From positions 1-5,832 of the forward strand of contig JAKLIM010000246.1 of NCBI GenBank assembly GCA_022709605.1: a DNA stretch of 5,832 nucleotides. Direction: 5' to 3'. The notes under the pieces were generated by a model, which had not been told where the DNA came from, did not search any database, and saw nothing but the letters and a program-made list of their open reading frames with translations. This stretch comes from Bacteroidota bacterium (lineage in GTDB: Bacteria > Bacteroidota > Bacteroidia > Bacteroidales > Paludibacteraceae). The translations under genes were made by a program, and so were the position numbers. Shown one piece after another: positions 1-5,449 of this stretch (position 1 is the stretch's first letter; each line of letters opens with the position of its first letter).

Positions 1-781
1 TAATATTCGTAAAACCATATTCTTTTAATGTTCTTGGAATTAGTTTAATACCTGTTCCGTGAATTGGTGTATACACAATTTTTAAATCGGAGTTTCGTTT
101 TATTGCTTCGGGCGAGAGCGAAATAGTTTTTACTTTTTCAATATAAATTTTGTCAGTTTCCTCACCCAAACTTTGAATCAAGGCCGGATTTCCTTCAAAT
201 TTTATATCGTCAACCTTTACTTTCATAACTTCTGTTATCACATTTTCGTCATGCGGAGCAATCATTTGCGCACCATCGTCCCAATAAGCTTTGTAACCAT
301 TGTATTCTTTCGGATTGTGCGAAGCTGTGAGAATAATACCACTCTGACATCCGTAATGTCTTATGGCAAATGAAATTTCGGGCGTTGGTCGAAGGTCTTC
401 GAACAAATAAGCTTTGATTCCGTTGGCAGAGAAAATATTGGCAGAAATTTCGGCAAAAAGGCGGCTATTATTCCGGCAATCGTGACCAATCACCACACTG
501 ATTTGCGGCACATCAGGAAATTGAGCATTCAAGTAATTGCTTAACCCTTGTGTAGCAGCACCCACGGTGTAAATATTCATTCGGTTTGTACCCGCTCCCA
601 TAATTCCGCGAAGCCCGCCTGTTCCAAATTCCAAATCGCGATAAAACGATTCTATCAGTTCTGTTTTATCTTCCGCATCCATCATGCGACGGATTTCGGC
701 TTTGGTTTCTTCGTTGTAATTACCATCTAACCAGCTTTGCGCTTTGGCGATAACTTCGTTTTGTAATGAATTATTTTCCAT
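1..781 (-). CDS. Phosphoglucomutase/phosphomannomutase family protein (phospho-sugar mutase), N-terminal part, 3' end outside window
   Basis: This is a cytoplasmic alpha-D-phosphohexomutase, which moves phosphate between the C1 and C6 positions of a hexose phosphate through a phosphoserine enzyme. The reading frame stays open from the ATG at 779-781 to the window edge, giving 260 codons. Family members of this long type are about 580 residues, so a little under half is present. Visible landmarks are the substrate/phosphate-binding stretch LEFGTGGLRG (residues 50-59), the catalytic loop ILTASHNP with the phospho-acceptor Ser154, and YTPIHGTG (237-244) opening the second domain. The metal-binding DxDxD loop and the sugar-specificity loop should lie beyond position 1, so glucose versus mannose preference cannot be decided here. 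No Shine-Dalgarno is visible before the ATG; the start is chosen because the next residues (MENNSLQNEVIAKAQSWL) match the usual N-terminus of the family. It is separated from the upstream MFS gene by a terminator, so it is probably transcribed on its own. Family assignment is firm; exact substrate is not. Confidence 0.93.
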   Translation of the reverse strand, partial: MENNSLQNEVIAKAQSWLDGNYNEETKAEIRRMMDAEDKTELIESFYRDLEFGTGGLRGIMGAGTNRMNIYTVGAATQGLSNYLNAQFPDVPQISVVIGHDCRNNSRLFAEISANIFSANGIKAYLFEDLRPTPEISFAIRHYGCQSGIILTASHNPKEYNGYKAYWDDGAQMIAPHDENVITEVMKVKVDDIKFEGNPALIQSLGEETDKIYIEKVKTISLSPEAIKRNSDLKIVYTPIHGTGIKLIPRTLKEYGFTNI

Positions 782-818
782 AATGTATATGTTTTAATTA
801 GTAAAATCAATTGAAATG

Positions 819-826
819 CTAAGATA
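819..826 (-). promoter_or_regulatory. Weak candidate -7 box for the phosphohexomutase gene
   Basis: On the minus strand this reads TATCTTAG, one mismatch from the Bacteroidota -7 consensus TAnnTTTG. It lies about 38 bases upstream of the ATG and downstream of the MFS terminator, where a promoter would be expected. The -33 region about 20 bases further upstream is only T-rich (TTTT rather than TTTG), so this is a tentative call. Confidence 0.3.
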
Positions 827-899
827 CAACTTTTTTGGAAAAAAATAAAAATTGAACAGAAAATAAGCTTTTATGAAAGTATTTGTCCAACTAAATATT

Positions 900-947
900 A
901 AAAAAAAAATCGCAAAGAGCTGATTGATATTCAGTTCTTTGCGATTT
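900..947 (-). terminator. Intrinsic terminator of the MFS transporter gene
   Basis: Arms 907-923 and 931-947 form a 17-bp stem around a 7-base loop (924-930). Positions 919/935 are the only non-Watson-Crick pair: G-U in a plus-strand transcript, C-A mismatch in a minus-strand one. Reading the minus strand, the stem runs directly into a tract of about ten T residues (complement of 900-909, partly inside the stem). This is the layout of a Rho-independent terminator for the gene ending at 991. The plus-strand side has no comparable T run, so it is called for the minus strand only. Confidence 0.85.
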
Positions 948-990
948 ACATTCTTAAAAATGAAACGAAAGTTTTACCTCGATAAATAAT

Positions 991-2379
991 CTATTTCTTC
1001 ATATTTGGCAATTCCAATCCATAACCTTTTTTCTTGTCCTCGGCTTTAAGCATAAAAGCTACGATGAGAGCCAATATACCCAAAAATGTGAATAACAACA
1101 TTGGAAGTGTGTAATTGTAATGTGTAACGGTTTGTCCATTCACAATAATTCTTTCTGTGACACAGTATTTATCTAATAACCAACCAATTGTCAGTGGAAT
1201 AAACATTAATCCTATATTTTGAATCCAAAAGATTAATGCATAAGCTGAGCCCAATTGTTTTTCAGGAATAATTTTTGGAACTGAAGGCCACATAGCCGAA
1301 GGAACCAACGAAAAACCAACTCCCAAAATAATAATCAGAACTATAGCAACAAATTGTTGATTGAGTACCGGAATCGAAAACAAAGCATGAACAAAAATAA
1401 GTAACATAGCTCCAATAATCATAATGGTTGCACCTTTACCTTTTCTATCGTATAAATTTCCGAAGAACGGAGTCAGAATAATTGTTCCAAAAGGTAATAA
1501 ACTTGGTATTGCTCCTGCAAATTTCTCCGAAACGCCAAACTTGTTTACCATCAAATCGGCAGCATAATTCAGAAATGGAAAAACTGCTGAATAAAACAAA
1601 ACACATAATATTGCTATCAACCAAAAACCTTTGTTTTTTATGATAAATCCTATATCAGAAATTTTAAACACATCTTCCTTATCATCAACCCATTCACCAT
1701 TTTCCTTCAATGATTTATCAAGTTTTACATCCATAAAAGTATACATAACAAAAGCCAGAAAACCGATTATTAACATGATTAAACCAATCAATACCGGGGT
1801 TGAAAGTTGGTAATATTCTGCAATTATTGGTGATGCAAATAAAGCAGCAGCCGTACCAAGCCGGGCAGTTGCCATTTCGAGTCCCATGGCCAAAGCCATT
1901 TCTTTGCCTTTGAACCATTTTACAATAATTTTGGAAACTGTAATCCCCGAAACCTCTACTCCAAGACAAAATAAAGAGAATCCTAACGAAACCATTAATA
2001 CCTGAGCATTGATATCGAACCATAAAACATGCCATTTTACACCCATCAAAGAAGTGTCTGTAATGGCCCAGTATTTTATTGCTGTACCAAGTATCATGGT
2101 GATAGTTGCAGCAATTCCGGTTATTCGGATTCCCAATTTATCAAGTAAAATACCTCCCAGAATTAGCATAAATGCAAATACGGTGAGCCAACCGTAAGCA
2201 AACCTGAATATACCAAAATCGGAACTGTTCCAGCCTAATTCTCTTTCTAACATGGGTTTTAAAGGAGAAATAGCATCTGACAAATAATAGCCGCAAAGCA
2301 TAGTAAAAGCAACTACTCCTAAAGCTGTCCATCGGGCAACCGGAGATTCGCGAAGTGCAGAAGAAATCTTTTCTTTCAT
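991..2379 (-). CDS. Major facilitator superfamily transporter, MFSD1-like (possible dipeptide carrier)
   Basis: This is a complete 462-residue inner-membrane secondary transporter, of normal MFS length with about 12 hydrophobic segments. Two copies of the MFS loop signature mark the pseudo-twofold halves: GILLDKLGIR at 76-85 (loop 2-3) and GNLYDRKGKG at 307-316 (loop 8-9). A hydrophilic charged linker (about 217-250, with EWVDDKEDVFK) separates the halves. Segment 154-176 contains WFKGKEMALAMGLEMATARLG, and segment 362-391 contains a WP..P...PE.QLG.AY....IQN.G pattern. From memory, both closely resemble human MFSD1, a lysosomal dipeptide uniporter. The substrate here is therefore an inference; peptides are the leading guess, and an organic anion or other small solute is the alternative. 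The ATG at 2377-2379 lacks a Shine-Dalgarno, but it is followed by a short basic cytoplasmic end and then the first membrane helix (about 18-38). It stands alone, diverges from clpC, and ends at a strong terminator 44 bases downstream. MFS assignment is near certain; the MFSD1-like subgroup is likely. Confidence 0.93.
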   Translation of the reverse strand: MKEKISSALRESPVARWTALGVVAFTMLCGYYLSDAISPLKPMLERELGWNSSDFGIFRFAYGWLTVFAFMLILGGILLDKLGIRITGIAATITMILGTAIKYWAITDTSLMGVKWHVLWFDINAQVLMVSLGFSLFCLGVEVSGITVSKIIVKWFKGKEMALAMGLEMATARLGTAAALFASPIIAEYYQLSTPVLIGLIMLIIGFLAFVMYTFMDVKLDKSLKENGEWVDDKEDVFKISDIGFIIKNKGFWLIAILCVLFYSAVFPFLNYAADLMVNKFGVSEKFAGAIPSLLPFGTIILTPFFGNLYDRKGKGATIMIIGAMLLIFVHALFSIPVLNQQFVAIVLIIILGVGFSLVPSAMWPSVPKIIPEKQLGSAYALIFWIQNIGLMFIPLTIGWLLDKYCVTERIIVNGQTVTHYNYTLPMLLFTFLGILALIVAFMLKAEDKKKGYGLELPNMKK

Positions 2380-2453
2380 AAACTTTTTGTTTAAAAATTC
2401 GTTTTAGTATTAATTTATTTCGTTTTTGTTTTTTAAATTTTCAAAATTGCCCG

Positions 2454-2486
2454 CAAATCTACTGAAAAAATCTCATTTTCATTCAA
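2454..2486 (-). promoter_or_regulatory. Candidate promoter for the MFS gene (proximal)
   Basis: The minus strand reads TAGATTTG at 2454-2461, a full match to the Bacteroidota -7 consensus TAnnTTTG. A TTG (complement of 2484-2486) lies 22 bases upstream as a possible -33 element, slightly farther than the usual 19-21. The predicted leader would be roughly 65-70 bases. Confidence 0.4.
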
Positions 2487-2492
2487 TTCTGA

Positions 2493-2519
2493 CAAAATTA
2501 CAGCATATTATAGTACAAA
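2493..2519 (-). promoter_or_regulatory. Candidate promoter for the MFS gene (distal)
   Basis: The minus strand reads TAATTTTG at 2493-2500, also a full TAnnTTTG match. A TTTG (complement of 2516-2519) lies only 15 bases upstream, which is short for this promoter class. It overlaps the first copy of the AATTCTGACAA repeat. Either this or the proximal box may be the real one; in such AT-rich DNA one of them could be chance. Confidence 0.3.
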
Positions 2520-2557
2520 ATAATCGGTATCATTTTTGTTTAAAATGTTCGGTGATT

Positions 2558-2594
2558 ATAAAAAGGTAAATTCTGACAACATTCACCTTTTTAT
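2558..2594. repeat. Inverted repeat (dyad) in the divergent intergenic region
   Basis: Arms 2558-2571 and 2581-2594 pair over 14 positions around a 9-base loop. The outer ten pairs are perfect (ATAAAAAGGT against ACCTTTTTAT) and only 2568/2584 mismatches on the plus strand; it becomes G-U in a minus-strand RNA. It lies upstream of both divergent genes, so it is badly placed for a terminator of either. An operator or a structural element is the more natural reading, without proof. Confidence 0.6.
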
Positions 2595-2676
2595 TTATTG
2601 AATTAATCAAGCACAAACTTTCAAAAAAGTTCATAACATTCACTTTTAAAAATCTTACAACCTTCAATATTTTATT

Positions 2677-2684
2677 TATATTTG
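2677..2684 (+). promoter_or_regulatory. Probable -7 promoter box for clpC
   Basis: TATATTTG matches the Bacteroidota -7 consensus TAnnTTTG exactly. Transcription would begin around 2690, leaving a leader of about 20 bases that contains the Shine-Dalgarno before the ATG at 2712. No good TTTG is present at the -33 position (2653-2656 reads TCTT), so the promoter may be weak, activator-dependent or read by another sigma factor. Confidence 0.55.
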
Positions 2685-2697
2685 TCAAACGAATTAC

Positions 2698-2703
2698 AGG
2701 AGA
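2698..2703 (+). promoter_or_regulatory. Ribosome binding site that fixes the clpC start
   Basis: AGGAGA sits 8 bases before the ATG at 2712-2714, a canonical Shine-Dalgarno arrangement. It is the only one in the window: the other three genes have A/T-rich leaders without it. It supports starting ClpC at 2712 and not at the in-frame TTG at 2682, which lies inside the -7 box. Confidence 0.8.
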
Positions 2704-2711
2704 AACAAAAT

Positions 2712-5228
2712 ATGTTAGTCAACTATACAGATCAATTGCATAATGTGCTATTATACAGCACTCAGGAAGCAGAACGCTTAGGTAACAATTACGTTGGACC
2801 AGAGCATCTTTTGCTTGGTATTTTGCGAAACGGAACCGGTAGAGCCATCGAAATCCTTAATAATTCGCAGGTAAATCTGATTCGGATCAAACAAAGCATC
2901 GAAAGTCAGATTCGCACCGATGATGAACCTTCGGGCATCGAAATACCACTGTTAAAAAGTACCGAACGGATCAAAAAAATTATGGAACTCGAATCGCGTC
3001 AGTTATCTGCCGAAATGGCTGATACCGAACATTTGCTGTTAGCCATACTGAAAGAAAAAAATAATTTGGCAGTTGAAGTGCTGAATGCCGAGCATTTAAC
3101 GTATGATAAAGCGAAAGCATTTATCGAAACTCCAAAAGATGTGCCCATGATGGGACAGAGTTTTCATGAGGACGATGAGGAAGACGATGATCCGCGCCAG
3201 AAACAAAAAGGTCATGCCTCGGGCAGTGCGAAACAAAGTGACACACCCGCGCTCGATACATTTGGCACCGACATAACCAAAGCAGCTGTCGAAAATCGTT
3301 TGGATCCGATTGTGGGTCGCGAACGTGAGATAGAAAGACTTGCACAGATATTAAGTCGCCGCAAGAAAAACAATCCTGTACTAATTGGTGATCCCGGAGT
3401 TGGTAAATCAGCCATTGTTGAAGGATTGGCACTTCGCATCATTCAACATCGGGTGTCGCGCGTATTGTTCGACAAACGTGTCGTGTTGCTCGATATGGCT
3501 TCCATTGTGGCCGGTACCAAATACCGCGGACAATTTGAGGAACGTATCAAAGCCATTCTTAACGAATTACAAAAAAATCCGGATGTAATCTTGTTTATCG
3601 ACGAGATTCACACTATTGTTGGAGCTGGCGGTGCGCCGGGTTCGCTGGATGCTGCTAATATGCTGAAACCGGCATTGGCACGCGGCGAAATTCAATGTAT
3701 AGGTGCAACTACGCTGGATGAATACCGACAAAGTATAGAAAAAGATGGTGCACTCGAACGTCGTTTCCAGAAAATTATGGTCGATCCCACAACAGCCGAT
3801 GAGACTTTAATGATATTGGAAAATATTCAAGACAAATACGAATATCATCACAATGTGCGCTATACACCCGAGGCGATAAAAGCATGTGTCAGACTCACCG
3901 ACCGTTATATTACCGATCGTTGTTTCCCCGATAAAGCTATCGATGCATTAGACGAAGCCGGTTCACGTGTACAGATTGGTACAGTATCGGTACCCGCTGA
4001 AATTGAGGAACTTGAGAAAAGAATTGAAGAACTTCGCAAAGAAAAAATGAGGGTTCTTGGCGAACAAAAATACGAACTTGCCGGTCCGATTCGCGATCAG
4101 GAAAAGCAATCGCAATACGAACTTGAAGATGCGGTGAAACGCTGGGAACAGGAATCGGCTAAACACCCCGAAACGGTTGACGAAGAAAACGTAGCCGAAG
4201 TGGTGGCCATGATGTCGGGCATTCCGGTGCAACGAATTGCTCAGGCTGAAGGCTTGAAACTCAAACAAATGAAAGAAAAGCTTTGCAATCGGATTATCGG
4301 TCAGGATGAAGCGGTAAACAAAATTGTAAAAGCCATTCAACGCAATCGTATTGGGCTGAAAGACCCGAATAAACCCATTGGTTCATTTATTTTTCTGGGT
4401 CCAACGGGAGTCGGAAAAACACATTTGGCTAAAATTCTTTCTGAATTTATGTTCGACAGCGCCGATGCATTGATTCGTGTGGACATGAGCGAATACATGG
4501 AGAAATTCAGCGTTTCGCGATTGATTGGAGCGCCTCCGGGATATGTAGGATACGAAGAAGGCGGACAATTAACCGAAAAAGTGCGTCGCAAACCCTATTC
4601 TATTATATTGCTCGACGAAATTGAAAAAGCGCATCCCGATGTATTCAATCTATTGTTGCAGGTAATGGACGAAGGTCGACTGACTGACAGTTTGGGCAGA
4701 CGTATCGACTTTAAAAACACGATCATCATTATGACGTCGAACATCGGAACCCGACAGTTGAAGGATTTTGGTAAAGGCGTTGGCTTTAACACATCGATTG
4801 ATGTGCCTATCGATTCGGATTTTTCGCGTGGGGTGATACAAAAAGCACTGAACCGTACTTTTGCGCCCGAATTTCTGAACCGTGTGGACGAAGTGGTTAT
4901 GTTCGACCAACTGAATCGCGATTCTATCAAACAAATTATCGATTTGGAACTGAAAGGAATATTCGGTCGGGTAACAGCCATGGGTTTCAAACTGGAATTG
5001 TCCGACGAAGCCAAGGAATTTTTAACCGATAAAGGCTACGATGTGCAATTTGGTGCCCGACCTCTGAAACGTGCCATTCAGCATTACCTCGAAGATGAAC
5101 TTGCCGACATAGTACTCGAAGGCGTGTTACGCGAAGGCGATACCATAATGATGGAGCTGAACGAAGAAAAGACCGGAATCAAAGCCCGACCAATTACTGC
5201 AATTCAGGTATTGAAAGAAGAAGAATAA
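2712..5228 (+). CDS. clpC: ATP-dependent Clp protease ATP-binding subunit ClpC (Hsp100/AAA+ unfoldase)
   Basis: ClpC is a cytoplasmic hexameric unfoldase that feeds damaged or tagged proteins into the ClpP peptidase. From the ATG at 2712 it has 838 residues, normal for the family. In order: two Clp-N repeats (EHLLL at 31-35 and 106-110), an acidic linker (153-160, EDDEEDDD), then the first AAA+ module with Walker A GDPGVGKS (226-233), pore loop KYRG (270-273), Walker B with D297/E298 and Arg finger region ERR (349-351). The coiled-coil middle domain with a UVR-like motif spans about 430-480. The second AAA+ module has Walker A GPTGVGKT (563-570), pore loop GYVG (610-613), Walker B D635/E636, Arg finger FLNR (721-724) and sensor-2 GAR (781-783). 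The VGF tripeptide at 690-692 matches the ClpP-docking loop, so a protease role fits better than a ClpB-like disaggregase; the short middle domain also argues against ClpB. All catalytic residues are intact. It has its own promoter and terminator, and no mcsA/mcsB/ctsR genes adjoin it, unlike Bacillus-type operons. An in-frame TTG at 2682 would add ten residues but overlaps the promoter box. Confidence 0.97.
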   Translation: MLVNYTDQLHNVLLYSTQEAERLGNNYVGPEHLLLGILRNGTGRAIEILNNSQVNLIRIKQSIESQIRTDDEPSGIEIPLLKSTERIKKIMELESRQLSAEMADTEHLLLAILKEKNNLAVEVLNAEHLTYDKAKAFIETPKDVPMMGQSFHEDDEEDDDPRQKQKGHASGSAKQSDTPALDTFGTDITKAAVENRLDPIVGREREIERLAQILSRRKKNNPVLIGDPGVGKSAIVEGLALRIIQHRVSRVLFDKRVVLLDMASIVAGTKYRGQFEERIKAILNELQKNPDVILFIDEIHTIVGAGGAPGSLDAANMLKPALARGEIQCIGATTLDEYRQSIEKDGALERRFQKIMVDPTTADETLMILENIQDKYEYHHNVRYTPEAIKACVRLTDRYITDRCFPDKAIDALDEAGSRVQIGTVSVPAEIEELEKRIEELRKEKMRVLGEQKYELAGPIRDQEKQSQYELEDAVKRWEQESAKHPETVDEENVAEVVAMMSGIPVQRIAQAEGLKLKQMKEKLCNRIIGQDEAVNKIVKAIQRNRIGLKDPNKPIGSFIFLGPTGVGKTHLAKILSEFMFDSADALIRVDMSEYMEKFSVSRLIGAPPGYVGYEEGGQLTEKVRRKPYSIILLDEIEKAHPDVFNLLLQVMDEGRLTDSLGRRIDFKNTIIIMTSNIGTRQLKDFGKGVGFNTSIDVPIDSDFSRGVIQKALNRTFAPEFLNRVDEVVMFDQLNRDSIKQIIDLELKGIFGRVTAMGFKLELSDEAKEFLTDKGYDVQFGARPLKRAIQHYLEDELADIVLEGVLREGDTIMMELNEEKTGIKARPITAIQVLKEEE

Positions 5229-5285
5229 TTAAAAACAAAAAAATATCATTAAAAGGAAAGATGTCATTGTCATTCTTTTAGGATT

Positions 5286-5319
5286 TGTCCGGACTGCTAA
5301 GTTCGGACATTTTTTTTTT
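5286..5319 (+). terminator. Intrinsic terminator of clpC
   Basis: TGTCCGGACT (5286-5295) pairs with AGTTCGGACA (5300-5309) as a 10-bp stem with one G-U pair and a 4-base loop, followed at once by ten T residues (5310-5319). It lies 57 bases after the clpC stop codon and separates clpC from the secreted-protein gene. Confidence 0.93.
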
Positions 5320-5337
5320 AAAATTAGTAAAATTAAA

Positions 5338-5369
5338 TTTGTAAATTAATATATATATATGTACATTTG
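5338..5369 (+). promoter_or_regulatory. Promoter of the secreted-protein gene (Bacteroidota sigma-ABfr type)
   Basis: TTTG at 5338-5341 and TACATTTG at 5362-5369 match the -33 (TTTG) and -7 (TAnnTTTG) consensus exactly, with a 20-base spacer, the usual distance. Transcription should start near 5376, giving a leader of about 75 bases. The spacer contains six AT dinucleotides in a row (5349-5360). It is the best-formed promoter in the window. Confidence 0.75.
5349..5360. repeat. (AT)6 dinucleotide tract inside a promoter spacer
   Basis: Six perfect AT units fill most of the spacer between the -33 and -7 boxes of the secreted-protein promoter. Gain or loss of one unit would change the spacing from 20 to 22 or 18. 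The tract is short for a known phase-variable repeat, so the functional meaning is unproven. Confidence 0.9.
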
Positions 5370-5449
5370 AAGCGAAAAAATATTTTTCATATTCAAAATC
5401 CTGACAATGAATAAAATTGTTAAAGTATTCATAATCAAAAAACTGTCTT

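Larger units (their letters stand above)
2380..2711. other. Divergent intergenic region between the MFS gene and clpC
   Basis: This very AT-rich stretch of about 330 bases contains no convincing coding region on either strand. It holds two minus-strand boxes matching TAnnTTTG (2454-2461 and 2493-2500), one plus-strand box (2677-2684), a 14-bp dyad at 2558-2594, an exact 11-bp direct repeat AATTCTGACAA (2485-2495 and 2569-2579), and a 9-bp direct repeat AACATTCAC (2578-2586 and 2635-2643). No CIRCE element (the HrcA operator) was found by eye. Transcription probably starts in both directions from here. Confidence 0.7.

Noticed and set aside
173..730. Plus-strand open frames of about 60-66 codons across the start of the window.
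   Set aside because: They are antisense to the phosphohexomutase frame, which has clear family motifs. They carry no recognisable domain and have no promoter.
2558..2594. Reading the intergenic dyad as a terminator.
   Set aside because: The flanking genes diverge, so no known transcript ends here. There is no separate T run after the stem on either strand.
4263..4398. Possibility that the Clp protein is ClpB or ClpA.
   Set aside because: The middle domain is short and UVR-like, not the long ClpB coiled coil. ClpA lacks such a middle domain, and the VGF docking tripeptide with this domain order fits ClpC.
3121..5014. Several minus-strand open frames of 61-139 codons (for example 3963-4340 and 4595-5014).
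   Set aside because: They lie opposite clpC, whose protein is complete and motif-rich. Long antisense frames are expected from its codon composition, and none resembles a protein family.
5374..5388. Short palindrome GAAAAA-ATA-TTTTTC near the predicted transcription start of the secreted gene.
   Set aside because: Six-base arms made almost wholly of A and T occur by chance at high rate in this composition, so there is no reason to call an operator.
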